From: Sulfurovum sp.
GTDB taxonomy: Bacteria; Campylobacterota; Campylobacteria; Campylobacterales; Sulfurovaceae
Length of the DNA: 57,857 bases
Direction of reading: 5' to 3'
Assembly (NCBI GenBank): GCA_027068485.1
Contig: JAMOSB010000015.1
Location: 1-57,857 of the forward strand
The position numbers were made by a program, and so were the translations under genes. The notes beneath the pieces are model-generated. The model made no database searches. It was not told where the DNA came from and was given only the letters and a program-made list of their open reading frames with translations. Shown here in pieces: positions 25,127 through 35,406 of this stretch (the stretch's first letter is position 1; each line of letters starts with the position of its first letter).

Positions 25127-25690
25127 ATGGCAAGATATGGAATGGCTTTAGATTATAAAAACTGTATTAATTGTAAAGCGTGTGAAGTAGCCTGTAAGGA
25201 GGAGAATGGTGTCCTTATGGGTGCGGACAAGCATCGAATCTGGGTCGGAGTCAATGAGATATCAGGAGAGTATCCTCTCCTTGATATCGTCTCTCACTCG
25301 TTTCAGCCTAGTCAGTGTCAACACTGTGATGAGGCACCATGTCAGATGGTCTGCCCTACCAATGCGACCTACTATGATGAGTTTCATGTGGTACGCGTCG
25401 ATAGTGACAAGTGTATCCTCTGCTCCTATTGTATGAATGCGTGTCCGTATGATGCACGCTATGTGGATGATCGAACAATGACGGTAGATAAGTGTACTTT
25501 CTGTTCAGATACACGACTCGCACGCGGAGAGACGACCACAGCGTGTCAAAATACCTGTCCAACAAAGGTGAGAACCTTTGGTGACTTAGATGACCCTGAG
25601 AGTGAGATTAGCGAACTGCTTAGAACTAGAGAACACTTTAGTCTCAAAGCCAACCTTGGTACTAAACCAAAATTATTTTATCTAACATAA
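25127..25690 (+). CDS. psrB: 4Fe-4S ferredoxin-type electron transfer subunit PsrB
   Basis: The 187-residue iron-sulfur subunit that passes electrons between PsrA and PsrC. Four clusters are expected from the cysteine pattern. There is a first CINCKACEVAC group at 13-23, a CQHCDEAPCQMVC group, a CILCSYCMNAC group and a CTFC ... CQNTC group. It has no own signal sequence, as is usual for subunits carried out by the Tat signal of PsrA. It begins two bases after the psrA stop. Confidence 0.93.
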   Translation: MARYGMALDYKNCINCKACEVACKEENGVLMGADKHRIWVGVNEISGEYPLLDIVSHSFQPSQCQHCDEAPCQMVCPTNATYYDEFHVVRVDSDKCILCSYCMNACPYDARYVDDRTMTVDKCTFCSDTRLARGETTTACQNTCPTKVRTFGDLDDPESEISELLRTREHFSLKANLGTKPKLFYLT

Positions 25691-25700
25691 GGGGTAGAGA

Positions 25701-26891
25701 ATGAAAATTGGACCATTAAATATTCCATTACGAGAAGATTTTTCACTAAAATCAATTTTGAATTTTGAGAAAACTCCTGTCAATATGTTAGTAGCCGTCT
25801 CTGTGGTAGCGATGCTAGCGATGTTGGTGATTGGAGTCTCCCTCTATTTGATGCATGGACACCATGCCTATAATGTCACTAGAGAGCATCCATGGGGGCT
25901 TTTGATTGCGGTATATATCTTCTTTGTTGTGAGTTCAACAGGATTCTGTATCGTCGGTTCTTTGGGGGATGTCTTTGGGTTTAAAGACTTTACCATGATC
26001 TCAAAACGAGCGATCTTTGGCTCTATTGTGACGATTCTGGCAGGGTTTACGGTTATCGCCTTTGAGATTGGTCACCCTGTAACGATGATGATCTACAATG
26101 TCCTTAGCCCAGGGTTGACCTCTGCGATTTGGTGGATGGGAACACTCTATGGACTCTATCTTACCTTTATGATTATTGAGTTCTATTTCCTGCTCAACAA
26201 TGATATGAAAAAGGCAAAGATCTTTGGACTCACGGGGCTTCTTGTCGGGCTTGCAGCTCACTCCAACCTTGGGTCAGTCTTTGGGTTCTTGAACGCTAGA
26301 ACGATCTCACAAGGGGTCTTCTATCCGACCTACTTTATCCTTACTGCGTTTATCACGGGGATCTTCTTGTCGTTCATCATTATGGGCTTTAGATATAAGC
26401 TCAACTTCAATGAAAAAACGAAGAAGCTCTTAGAGGGATTGGCAAAGATTCAAGGACTCTTGATCTCTATCCTTATCTTCTTTGTGACTTGGAAACTCTT
26501 GACTGACATGTATGGTGGTATGCCAAACCGTGCAGAGGTAGCAGAGCATATTCTTGGTAGTGGTAGCTTCTGGACGGAGGTCATCTTGGCTATGGTACTT
26601 CCACTCCTTATCATCCTCAAAGATTTTGGTAAGAGTCCTGTCTTGATGTTCTGGGCATCACTTAGTGGTATGGTTGGTATCTTCTTTATGCGATACAACC
26701 TTGTCCATGATACACAGCTCAAACCACTTCAGATGATGAAAGTAAGAGAGTATCAGCTTCCACCAGAGTGGATTCACTACTTCCCAAGTGCTACAGAGAT
26801 CATGATCTCTCTTGGTGGCTTGGGTCTATGTGTCCTCCTCTACTATGTAGGGACAAAAGCCTTCAACCTCGATGAGGAAGAGGGACACTAA
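25701..26891 (+). CDS. psrC: NrfD-type membrane anchor subunit PsrC
   Basis: The 396-residue integral membrane quinone-reactive subunit of the polysulfide reductase family (NrfD). About eight to ten hydrophobic segments are visible, starting at about residue 30. The segment around GHPVTMMIYNVLSPGLTSAIWWMG is the family's conserved quinone-site helix region. It would connect PsrAB to menaquinone on the periplasmic side. The gene ends just before a strong hairpin (26899-26919) that probably closes the operon. The ATG at 25701 follows AAGGGGTAGAG. Confidence 0.92.
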   Translation: MKIGPLNIPLREDFSLKSILNFEKTPVNMLVAVSVVAMLAMLVIGVSLYLMHGHHAYNVTREHPWGLLIAVYIFFVVSSTGFCIVGSLGDVFGFKDFTMISKRAIFGSIVTILAGFTVIAFEIGHPVTMMIYNVLSPGLTSAIWWMGTLYGLYLTFMIIEFYFLLNNDMKKAKIFGLTGLLVGLAAHSNLGSVFGFLNARTISQGVFYPTYFILTAFITGIFLSFIIMGFRYKLNFNEKTKKLLEGLAKIQGLLISILIFFVTWKLLTDMYGGMPNRAEVAEHILGSGSFWTEVILAMVLPLLIILKDFGKSPVLMFWASLSGMVGIFFMRYNLVHDTQLKPLQMMKVREYQLPPEWIHYFPSATEIMISLGGLGLCVLLYYVGTKAFNLDEEEGH

Positions 26892-26898
26892 CCCCTAA

Positions 26899-26919
26899 GT
26901 GGGCGTATTGCACGCCCAC
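26899..26919. terminator. Hairpin between psrC and mrp (convergent)
   Basis: GTGGGCGT (26899-26906) pairs with ACGCCCAC (26912-26919) around ATTGC. It is very stable but not followed by a U-tract on either strand. Position between two convergent genes suggests a bidirectional transcript end. Confidence 0.65.
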
Positions 26920-26938
26920 ACTTCACAGCCTACACATC

Positions 26939-28024
26939 CTAAAAGATAGTAGGCTGTACCGCTTCATTACTCACTCCTCCTGATTCATTAACCTTTTGCA
27001 TACTACTCCATAGTGCTGTAGCCATCGCGTGATAGCGTTGTGAAGTTTCACAGTTGGGTGCGAGTATGGTGATGGGTAGACCACTATCACCCCCCTCTCG
27101 AATCGCAGGCTCTATCGGCACCTCACCTAGGACTTGGGTTGCGTAGGCATCGGCGAGTGGTTGGGTCGTCCCTTTGCCAAAGATATCATACGCTTTACCA
27201 CTCTCAGGACAGATAAATCCACTCATGTTCTCCACAATACCCGCGATAGGGATATGGAGTTGCGTGAACATATCCATACTACGGATGGTATCATCCAAGG
27301 CGACCTTTTGAGGGGTGGTGACACAGACTCCTGCGGTGACGGGGAGGCTTTGGGCTAGGGCGAGTTGGGCATCCCCTGTACCAGGAGGCATATCAAAGAG
27401 TAGTACATCTAACTCTCCCCACTCGATATCCTCTATCATCTGCTCAATCGCTTGGGTGACCATCGCCCCTTTCCAGATGAGAGAGGCACCTCGCTCCACG
27501 AGAGAGCCTATCGACATCACTTTGATCTGATGAGCCAAAATCGGCTTAATCGTCTTACCAAAAAAGAGAGGCTGTTGATCTTCTATCCCCATCATCCGTG
27601 GGATATTAGGTCCATAGATATCCACATCAAGTAGTCCGACTCGTTTGCCCTGCTGGGCAAGTGCGATCGCTAGATTGACCGTGGTGGTGGATTTGCCAAC
27701 CCCTCCTTTGCCTGAGCTGACCATTACAAAGTTCTGGATAGCAGGGAGGAGGTTTTTCCCTTGAGAGCTTGTCTCTTGAGGGAGTGTAGGCTGGCTGATC
27801 TCTACGGTGATGGTGTACTCTCCTTTTGGCGAGAGTCGTCGTGTGATCTCCTCTTTGAGCTGGTGAGCCACTTGGGGGGAAGCAGAGGGGATGGTGAGGT
27901 GGATCGTGATAGACTCCTCTTCTGTGGTGATTGATTTGACAAACTCAAACGAAACAATACTCTTGTTAAAACTAGGGTAGATAACTTTAGCTAGTTTTTG
28001 GCGAATCTCCTCTTGTGATATCAT
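26939..28024 (-). CDS. mrp: Mrp/ApbC-type Fe-S cluster carrier ATPase
   Basis: A P-loop ATPase of the Mrp/NBP35 family that carries and transfers [4Fe-4S] clusters to apoproteins. It is 361 residues. An N-terminal MIP18-like (FeS assembly P) domain covers about 1-80 and the deviant Walker A motif GKGGVGKST lies at 105-113. GDAQLALAQSLPVTAGVCVTTPQ is the conserved switch region. Most Mrp proteins have a CxxC after ENMSGF; here it reads ENMSGFICPESG with a single Cys, so the cluster ligand set may differ. It faces the psr operon head-on and stands near nifU and nifS. Confidence 0.93.
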   Translation of the reverse strand: MISQEEIRQKLAKVIYPSFNKSIVSFEFVKSITTEEESITIHLTIPSASPQVAHQLKEEITRRLSPKGEYTITVEISQPTLPQETSSQGKNLLPAIQNFVMVSSGKGGVGKSTTTVNLAIALAQQGKRVGLLDVDIYGPNIPRMMGIEDQQPLFFGKTIKPILAHQIKVMSIGSLVERGASLIWKGAMVTQAIEQMIEDIEWGELDVLLFDMPPGTGDAQLALAQSLPVTAGVCVTTPQKVALDDTIRSMDMFTQLHIPIAGIVENMSGFICPESGKAYDIFGKGTTQPLADAYATQVLGEVPIEPAIREGGDSGLPITILAPNCETSQRYHAMATALWSSMQKVNESGGVSNEAVQPTIF

Positions 28025-28147
28025 ATGTGTACTCTCCTTTAGTGGGGTAAATTAAGGCTATATTATAACGATTATAACCCCTACTCTTTATGTGGATTCG
28101 TGTTTATCTTTGCTAAGATTATAAAAATATTTTATCTAGGAGTTGAT

Positions 28148-28366
28148 ATGAAAAAAGAGCTAGGAGTCATGGTTGGGATTTTTCTCTTTTTGGCTATTGG
28201 TATGCACTTTAAGGAGTGGACAAGTCACCCCTTAGAGCATCTACTCGCACTGCCACACGCTGGGGCGTATGGGATTGGGATGGTTCATCCCTTGGTCTTT
28301 ACACTGATTGTCTATGGGGTGTTTGCTCTTGGGCGTGGAGTCGTAAGACTCTTTACCAAGAAGTAG
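28148..28366 (+). CDS. Small predicted membrane protein of unknown function
   Basis: I do not recognise the family. From the ATG at 28148 it has 72 residues; the frame could begin at 28100 but TAGGAG stands right before 28148. Two hydrophobic segments are visible (about 5-20 and 45-63), with a short HFKEWTSHPLEHLLALPHAGAYG link that is rich in histidine, followed by a basic tail RLFTKK. The histidine-rich link could bind a metal or heme, but this is only a suggestion. It diverges from mrp and converges on nifU. Confidence 0.7.
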   Translation: MKKELGVMVGIFLFLAIGMHFKEWTSHPLEHLLALPHAGAYGIGMVHPLVFTLIVYGVFALGRGVVRLFTKK

Positions 28367-28369
28367 ACT

Positions 28370-28389
28370 CCACGGAGGGGTCTCCGTGG
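28370..28389. terminator. Convergent hairpin before nifU end
   Basis: CCACGGAG (28370-28377) pairs with CTCCGTGG (28382-28389) around GGGT. It lies between the small membrane protein gene and the 3' end of nifU. There is no U-tract on either side. Confidence 0.6.
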
Positions 28390-28399
28390 GAGGTTGTGG

Positions 28400-29371
28400 T
28401 TAGATAGGGAGGACGCGGATATTTTGGTCGAGTTTCTCTTTGAGTACATTTTCGATCGCAAAGAGTGTCCCTGTACTCGAACTCGCACACCCACTACACG
28501 CACCAAGGTAGCGGATATAGATATCGAAGTTCTCACCATTCTCTTTGATGTCAAGTATCTCCATATCTCCCCCATCCATGATGAGCATCTGGCGGATATT
28601 GTTGTCGATGACACGATCGACTGCTTTGAGTTTCTGTACGACTGTCATAGCAGCAAAGGAGAGATCCTCACCTGAAGCAGAGGCATCGGCTGCTTGAGCC
28701 ATCTTCTCTTTTTCGTACTCTTCAAGAAGGTCTACAAGGTAGATATCTTTGGCCTCATGTCCACCAGGGCGGATACATGACTTACAGAATGCTCCCGCCT
28801 TGGTGTAGTCTGTGATCTCCTCAACGGTGGTGAGGTCATTGAGACGGATCACCTCTCGGAGTGTAGAGAGTGAGACTCTCGCACACTCACAGACGATAAC
28901 CTCCTCTTCGAAGCTCTCCATATCGACACCCTTATACTGTGCAGCTGCTTTTTTGATGACATCGTATGCCATCACGGAGCAGTGCATCTTTTGTGGGGGG
29001 ACAGCGGGGGTGTCTGGATTGTCACGCATCGCCATCTCGACATCGATATTGGTGATTTTGACTGCCTCATCGACTGTTTTACCTTTGCAGAGTTCTGCCA
29101 TAGTGTCTGAGCTAGCGATCGCCGTTCCACACCCAAAGCTCTTGAACTTTGAGAGCATAATCACATCACTTTTGGGGTGGACTGCCCAGTAGAGTCTGAC
29201 CGCATCGCCACAGCTCTCCGCTCCAAAATCAGCCACGATAAGGGTTGCCCCCATCGCATCTGCCTCCTCTTGTGTGATCTCTCCCATATTTTGTGGATTG
29301 TTCATCAAGTCGGTTACCTTTTGGCTATACTCATCCCAGATGGTACCACCAATCAAACTATCTATTCCCAT
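28400..29371 (-). CDS. nifU: NIF-type iron-sulfur cluster scaffold NifU
   Basis: A three-domain scaffold, 323 residues. The N-terminal IscU-like domain has Cys54, Cys81 and Cys131. A central BFD-type [2Fe-2S] domain has C161, C163, C196 and C199. The C-terminal Nfu domain has C292-x2-C295 (ACSGCASS). In Campylobacterota this NIF-type scaffold serves general Fe-S assembly and not only nitrogenase. The gene follows nifS with a 31-base gap in the same direction, so the pair makes sulfur available and builds clusters together. The ATG at 29371 follows AGGAGAGAAA. Confidence 0.95.
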   Translation of the reverse strand: MGIDSLIGGTIWDEYSQKVTDLMNNPQNMGEITQEEADAMGATLIVADFGAESCGDAVRLYWAVHPKSDVIMLSKFKSFGCGTAIASSDTMAELCKGKTVDEAVKITNIDVEMAMRDNPDTPAVPPQKMHCSVMAYDVIKKAAAQYKGVDMESFEEEVIVCECARVSLSTLREVIRLNDLTTVEEITDYTKAGAFCKSCIRPGGHEAKDIYLVDLLEEYEKEKMAQAADASASGEDLSFAAMTVVQKLKAVDRVIDNNIRQMLIMDGGDMEILDIKENGENFDIYIRYLGACSGCASSSTGTLFAIENVLKEKLDQNIRVLPI

Positions 29372-29402
29372 TTTCTCTCCTTATTTCTAAATACTACGCG
29401 AC

Positions 29403-30662
<1,260 letters not shown>

Positions 30663-30831
30663 TTAGGTGCATAGTACGCACTTTTTCTTAAAGCTACCTA
30701 AAAGGTGAGCCAAAGAGGAGAATTGTACTCCTGTTTGGATTAAGTGGTCTTGATTTGTAGCAACTTGTTTTGAGGAGAGTATATTGTGCTATAATGGATA
30801 AAGTTTTATATCAATTACTAAAGGAGTTATC

Positions 30832-31221
30832 ATGAAAACGGTTATCAAAGAGCATGGGATTGGACTCTCTATCAAACGAAGCAAAAAGCAACTCTTTATT
30901 GAGATTGCGATGTTGGGTAAGTTGACCCATGAGGATTATCAGACTTTTGTTCCTCTCATCGATAGCGCACTCAAGCAGACCAAAGGGCTAGAGGTCAACC
31001 TGCTTGTCGATATGCGATCGTTTCGTGGCTGGGAGCTACTAGCGGGCTGGGATGATCTGAAGTTTGGTGTCAAGCACCGCAATAGTTTTGATAAGCTCGC
31101 ACTCGTAGGGGATAAGCGGTGGGAGGAGATCTCTGTCGCGATGATGCAACACCTTATGCGTGGAGAGTGTAAATTCTTCAAGAAACGAGCCAAAGCACTC
31201 GATTGGCTCTTGGCAGACTAG
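30832..31221 (+). CDS. STAS/SpoIIAA-like protein
   Basis: A 129-residue cytoplasmic protein of the SpoIIAA-like superfamily (PF11964). The visible pattern is typical: [35 protein letters not shown] near the N-terminus, [23 protein letters not shown] in the middle, and a helical end with the [14 protein letters not shown] phrase. These proteins are often linked to lipid or stress responses but the role is not settled. It has its own promoter-like TATAAT (30790-30795) and an AAAGGAG ribosome site. Its last four bases overlap the end of folE on the opposite strand. Confidence 0.8.
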   Translation: MKTVIKEHGIGLSIKRSKKQLFIEIAMLGKLTHEDYQTFVPLIDSALKQTKGLEVNLLVDMRSFRGWELLAGWDDLKFGVKHRNSFDKLALVGDKRWEEISVAMMQHLMRGECKFFKKRAKALDWLLAD

Positions 31222-31796
31222 AAGTGTGAGGGGGCGGGGGTGTTGATGAGGTTGTAGAACTCATTGCGTGTTCGCTCATCTTTTTTGAAGAGTCCTCGTA
31301 GGGCAGAGCTAACGGTAGTGGAGTTGATCTTCTGTACCCCTCGCATCTCCATACACATATGACGCGCATGGACGACGACTGCGACCCCTTTGGGTTGGAT
31401 CGTCTCGACAATCGCATCGGCAATCTGCTCGGTCATCTGCTCTTGGATCTGAAGCCGTCTGGCATAGACATTGACGATGCGTGGGATCTTGGAGAGTCCG
31501 ACGACTTTACCATCAGGGATATAGGCGACATGGACCCGTCCGATGATAGGGAGCATATGGTGTTCACACATCGAGTAAAACTCAATATCCCTCACCAGTA
31601 CCATCTCATCATTACTACTCGTAAAGAGTGCTTGATTGAGTATCTCATGTGGATTTTGGTCATACCCCTCTGTGAGAAACTTAAGGGCTTTGGCGACACG
31701 GCTAGGTGTCTTGAGTAGCCCTTCTCGTTGAGGATCCTCTCCTAGAAGTTCTAGTATTTTTGTCACTGCTTGTTCAAACTCTGCTTCGTTGTTCAT
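31218..31796 (-). CDS. folE: GTP cyclohydrolase I FolE
   Basis: The first enzyme of tetrahydrofolate synthesis: GTP to 7,8-dihydroneopterin triphosphate. It is 192 residues. The zinc site is made by the Cys and His of SMCEHHMLP and the Cys in [27 protein letters not shown] is the family signature. The enzyme forms a decamer. It lies 20 bases downstream of mutY in the same direction, so the two are probably transcribed together. The 3' end overlaps the STAS gene by four bases. Confidence 0.97.
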   Translation of the reverse strand: MNNEAEFEQAVTKILELLGEDPQREGLLKTPSRVAKALKFLTEGYDQNPHEILNQALFTSSNDEMVLVRDIEFYSMCEHHMLPIIGRVHVAYIPDGKVVGLSKIPRIVNVYARRLQIQEQMTEQIADAIVETIQPKGVAVVVHARHMCMEMRGVQKINSTTVSSALRGLFKKDERTRNEFYNLINTPAPSHF

Positions 31797-31816
31797 AGGG
31801 GGTTACCTTAATTTTT

Positions 31817-32761
31817 TCATATTTTATCTAAAAAGAGTTTAACGATTTTGGCATCGACTTTGGAGAGGGCAAGTCTCTCAATCTCCTCGATGCTAAAATA
31901 GTGGCTCTGCGTGGGGGTGGACTCACGGCAGAGGTGGATCTGTGCGGTGAGTTTGAAGTGGGTGTAGCTCTGTGTAACCTCTCCGAGATAGAGGGTATCG
32001 CTAGGGAGCGTCTCACATGCCTCAAAGCCCCACAACCCATGAAGAAATCGCCCCGTGCGTTGGGTGAGGGCAAGGGTGTTTTGGTGGTTGTAGAGGAGGA
32101 GCTGTTGGTGGCGTGTGGGTGTCTGCTTCTTGATCTTGGTGGGGTAGCGTGTCGGCTCCTCTTTGCCTTGGCAGATCGCCTCAAAGGGGCAAGTGTGACA
32201 GTGTGGATTTTTGGGGAGGCAGACGGTGGAGCCGATATCCATCAACGCTTGGTTGTAGTCAAAGGGGTTGGTGTGGTCTACCATGCGGTAGGCGATCTCC
32301 CACAGCTCTTTGGGGGTAGGGGTGGTGAGGGTGTGAATACGGCAGAGTATCCGTTTGACATTGGCCTCCATGATCGGAACGGGTTTCTTGAAGGCGAAGA
32401 CAGCGATGGCGTGAGCGGTGTTTTTGCCAATACCAGGGAGCTTGATAAGGGCATCGATATCCTCTGGAAGTTGGGTGATTTGGGTTGCGGTCTTGTGGAG
32501 ATTTCTCGCACGGGTGTAGTAGCCTAGCCCCTCCCAGAGCTTGAGGACATCATCTAGTGGGGCTTCTCCTAGGCTCTGGAGGGTAGGGAACCGCTCCAAA
32601 AAAGGGAAGTAGTACCGCTCTAGTACGGTCTTGACTTGGGTCTGCTGGAGCATCACCTCTGAGAGGTAGATCGCGTAGGGGTCGTGGGTGGTACGCCATG
32701 GAAGCGTATGCCTTCCGTTGGCTTGGTACCATGCGTGTATCTTCATGTGAGTAGCTTTCAT
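31817..32761 (-). CDS. mutY: A/G-specific adenine glycosylase MutY
   Basis: Removes adenine mispaired with 8-oxoguanine. It is 314 residues. The helix-hairpin-helix motif is LPGIGKNTAHAI (108-119). The catalytic Glu35 is in SEVMLQQTQV. The [4Fe-4S] cluster is held by C181-x6-C188-x2-C191-x5-C197. The Asp that normally stands before GN(V/I)KR is Glu132 here (MEANVKRIL). The C-terminal MutT-like domain is short but present (FLHGLWGFEACETLP). The ATG at 32761 is near the GTG start of tig on the other strand. Confidence 0.94.
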   Translation of the reverse strand: MKATHMKIHAWYQANGRHTLPWRTTHDPYAIYLSEVMLQQTQVKTVLERYYFPFLERFPTLQSLGEAPLDDVLKLWEGLGYYTRARNLHKTATQITQLPEDIDALIKLPGIGKNTAHAIAVFAFKKPVPIMEANVKRILCRIHTLTTPTPKELWEIAYRMVDHTNPFDYNQALMDIGSTVCLPKNPHCHTCPFEAICQGKEEPTRYPTKIKKQTPTRHQQLLLYNHQNTLALTQRTGRFLHGLWGFEACETLPSDTLYLGEVTQSYTHFKLTAQIHLCRESTPTQSHYFSIEEIERLALSKVDAKIVKLFLDKI

Positions 32762-32841
32762 GGGTGCGATTGTAGCTAAAATATGCCTTTTATTAAACTT
32801 TAGATAAAATCACGCAATTTATAACATTTAAAAGGATTGTA

Positions 32842-34134
32842 GTGAATATTACAGTAAATAGAGCAGATGAAGCCAATGTCGTTGTCGGTGGTACAATTGA
32901 AAATAGCGTAATTGAAGCCAATATCGAGACGCTCGCAAAACAAGCGGGTAAAGAGCTTAAAGTCGATGGATTTAGAAAAGGGAAGGTTCCTGCACATGTT
33001 GTCAAAGCGATGCATGGTGAGAAACTCCAACAAGATGCTGAGGGTGATGCTCTTAGAGCGTTGATCGATGCGGGTGTGAAAGAGGCGGGTATCAACCCTG
33101 CGGATATCTTGGGTGAGCCAAGCTTCAAGAAGTATGAGAAGGGTGAGAGTGGTATCGAGGTAGAGGTAGAGATCTCTACGCGTCCTACTTTTGATCTTGA
33201 AGGGTATATGGATGTTGTTCCCGCATTTGAGAAGCCAACCGCTGAAGATGAAGCAGTAGACGCAAAGCTTCAAGAGATCGCTCAACAGCAAGCACCTTTT
33301 GAGAAGATCGAAGCTGATAGAGCTGTAGAAGATGGTGATATGACGCTGATTGACTTTGAAGGGTTTATCGATGGTGTCGCATTTGAGGGTGGTAAAGCTG
33401 AGAAGTTCAACCTCAAAGTGGGATCAAACCAGTTTATCCCAGGATTTGAGCCACAGCTTATCGGTATGGTAGCAGGTGAGCAAAAAAGTATCATGGTGAC
33501 ATTCCCCGAAGAGTATCAATCTGCTGACTTGGCAGGTAAAGAGGCTGAGTTTAAAGTCACACTTCATGAGATCCAAGAGAAAGTTACACCTGCGATTGAT
33601 GATGAGTTGGCAAAAAAACTTCTTCAAGGAGAAGAGGATGCAACCCTTGAGACACTCAAAGCTAAAGTCTCTGAGCAGATCGTATCTGAGAAGACTGCCA
33701 AAGTCTATAATGATGAGTTGAAGCCTAAGTTGATCGAAGCGTTGGTAGAGAAGTTTACCTTTGCTCTGCCTAATAACATCGTAGAGCAAGAGATTGATGC
33801 CAAAGTCAATGCTAAAGCACAAGAGATGAGTGAAGAGGAGATTGCAAGTTACAAAGAGAACCCAGAGAAAGTCGATACCCTTCGTGCTGAGGTAAAAGAG
33901 GATGCTATCAACTCTGTCAAAGCGACCTTTATCGTCGATGCATTAGCCAAAAAAGAGGAGATTGCAGTCGATGACCAAGAGGTATCTCAAGCGATCTACT
34001 ATGAGGCGATGATGAGTGGTCAAGATCCACAACAAGTGATCAAGTACTACCAAGACAATAACCTTCTTCCCGCAGTGAAGATGGGAATGATTGAAGATAA
34101 ACTCTTCGGTAAGATGCTTGGACTAGACAAGTAG
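32842..34134 (+). CDS. tig: Trigger factor chaperone Tig
   Basis: A ribosome-bound folding chaperone with peptidyl-prolyl isomerase activity, 430 residues. The N-terminal ribosome-binding domain includes the signature near GFRKGKVPAHVV. The FKBP-type PPIase domain spans about 150-240 (GDMTLIDFEGFIDGVAFEGG, then IPGFEPQLIGM). The rest is the long helical C-terminal domain. The start is GTG at 32842 with AAAAGGA upstream. A 9-base-pair hairpin follows the stop, then clpP, which is the common tig-clpP order. Confidence 0.96.
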   Translation: MNITVNRADEANVVVGGTIENSVIEANIETLAKQAGKELKVDGFRKGKVPAHVVKAMHGEKLQQDAEGDALRALIDAGVKEAGINPADILGEPSFKKYEKGESGIEVEVEISTRPTFDLEGYMDVVPAFEKPTAEDEAVDAKLQEIAQQQAPFEKIEADRAVEDGDMTLIDFEGFIDGVAFEGGKAEKFNLKVGSNQFIPGFEPQLIGMVAGEQKSIMVTFPEEYQSADLAGKEAEFKVTLHEIQEKVTPAIDDELAKKLLQGEEDATLETLKAKVSEQIVSEKTAKVYNDELKPKLIEALVEKFTFALPNNIVEQEIDAKVNAKAQEMSEEEIASYKENPEKVDTLRAEVKEDAINSVKATFIVDALAKKEEIAVDDQEVSQAIYYEAMMSGQDPQQVIKYYQDNNLLPAVKMGMIEDKLFGKMLGLDK

Positions 34135-34141
34135 AAGCAGT

Positions 34142-34162
34142 AGGTGCGTAGACTACGCACCT
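34142..34162 (+). terminator. Hairpin after tig
   Basis: AGGTGCGTA (34142-34150) pairs with TACGCACCT (34154-34162) around GAC. No U-tract follows, so it may attenuate or mark the 3' end of tig rather than act as a full terminator before clpP. Confidence 0.55.
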
Positions 34163-34232
34163 GTTGTTAACCAATTTAATGTATATTCAAGCAGATTGAA
34201 AATCTATTTTATTATATATTAAAGGTAAATTG

Positions 34233-34820
34233 ATGAGTTATATTCCCTATGTCGTAGAGCAGACTGGTAGAGGTGAGAGAAGTTATGATATCTACTCGCG
34301 TCTTTTAAAAGATCGTATTATTATGCTGAGTGGTGAGGTCAATGACCAAGTCGCTTCAACTGTGGTAGCACAGTTGCTCTTTTTGGAGGCGGAAGATCCT
34401 GATAAAGATATCTACTTCTATATCAACTCCCCTGGTGGGGTTATCACCTCTGGGTTGAGTATGTTTGATACGATGAACTACATCAAGCCCGATATCGTCA
34501 CCATCTGTATCGGACAAGCTGCCTCTATGGGGGCGTTTTTGTTGGCGTGTGGTACCAAGGGCAAACGCTACGCCCTCCCCCATGCTCGTATCATGATACA
34601 CCAACCCTCAGGAGGAGCGCAAGGGCAGTCGACCGATATCCAGATCCAAGCCCAAGAGATCCAACGCCTTAAAGATACGCTCAATGCGATCCTTGCGGAG
34701 CAGACAGGAAAGACCGCTAAGCGGATAGAGAAAGATACTGAGCGTGACTACTTTATGTCCTCTCAAGAGGCGATGAAGTATGGGCTGATTGACCAAGTCC
34801 TTGAAAAAAGTTTCAACTAG
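34233..34820 (+). CDS. clpP: ATP-dependent Clp protease proteolytic subunit ClpP
   Basis: The serine peptidase barrel used by ClpX and ClpA, 195 residues. The catalytic Ser98 is in [11 protein letters not shown], His123 in MIHQPSGG and Asp172 near KDTERDYFM. The frame could begin with TTG at 34230, but the ATG at 34233 is preferred: [26 protein letters not shown] is the normal start and AAAGG lies upstream. The gene stands between tig and def, seven to ten bases ahead of def. Confidence 0.97.
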   Translation: MSYIPYVVEQTGRGERSYDIYSRLLKDRIIMLSGEVNDQVASTVVAQLLFLEAEDPDKDIYFYINSPGGVITSGLSMFDTMNYIKPDIVTICIGQAASMGAFLLACGTKGKRYALPHARIMIHQPSGGAQGQSTDIQIQAQEIQRLKDTLNAILAEQTGKTAKRIEKDTERDYFMSSQEAMKYGLIDQVLEKSFN

Positions 34821-34829
34821 GGTGGTGTG

Positions 34830-35345
34830 ATGATTAGAGATATCGTTGTATACCCAGACAAAAGACTCAAACTCATCTCCAAAACCGTAGAGGTGTTTGA
34901 TGCAACACTGCATACACTACTTGATGATATGTATGAGACGATGTGTGCCAAAAATGGTGTAGGACTCGCGGCGATCCAAGTGGGGGTACCACTACGGGTA
35001 CTTATCATCAATGTCCCTAGTGATGAGGGGGAGGGGGCGCAACCCAAGGAGAATACCCTTGAGATTATCAACCCTCAGATCCTCTGGAAAGAGGGGGTAG
35101 AGAAGTTCCAAGAGGGGTGCCTCTCTATCCCTGGTATCTACGAAGAGATTGAGCGATCCAAGCGGGTCAAGATCAGCTATGTTGATCGAGAGGGGACACC
35201 CCAAGAGATCGAAGATGATGACTTCCTAGCCATCGCCCTCCAACACGAAATCGACCATCTCGATGGCAAAGTCTTTATCGAGAAACTCTCCTATATCAAA
35301 CGCAAGAAGTTTGAAAAAGAGTGGAAAAAGCGAGAGAAGAAGTAG
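34830..35345 (+). CDS. def: Peptide deformylase Def
   Basis: Removes the formyl group from new proteins. It is 171 residues from the ATG at 34830; a GTG one codon earlier is less likely. The three family motifs are complete: GVGLAAIQVG (Gln), EGCLSIPG (metal Cys) and HEIDHLDG (two metal His and the catalytic Glu). The C-terminal end is strongly basic and helical (KRKKFEKEWKKREKK). It follows clpP by 9 bases and is probably cotranscribed with it. Confidence 0.97.
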   Translation: MIRDIVVYPDKRLKLISKTVEVFDATLHTLLDDMYETMCAKNGVGLAAIQVGVPLRVLIINVPSDEGEGAQPKENTLEIINPQILWKEGVEKFQEGCLSIPGIYEEIERSKRVKISYVDREGTPQEIEDDDFLAIALQHEIDHLDGKVFIEKLSYIKRKKFEKEWKKREKK

Positions 35346-35394
35346 CTTTTTCTCCTCTGGTGACATCTTTTGTATCCCTTTTTTTATTCTATGT

Positions 35395-35400
35395 TATACT
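35395..35400 (+). promoter_or_regulatory. comM -10 element, leaderless-like
   Basis: TATACT ends six bases before the comM ATG at 35407, so the predicted transcript start is the A of the ATG. There is no Shine-Dalgarno sequence. A T-rich run precedes it, with a weak TTGTAT -35 19 bases upstream. Confidence 0.5.
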
Positions 35401-35406
35401 ACCATT

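Noticed and set aside
31901-32527. 208-codon plus-strand frame inside mutY
   Set aside because: Antisense shadow of mutY; its composition (V, G, L) follows from the complementary codons.
35263-35406. Longer comM start inside def
   Set aside because: The extension overlaps def by about 80 bases and has no family similarity; the ATG at 35407 is the only sensible start.
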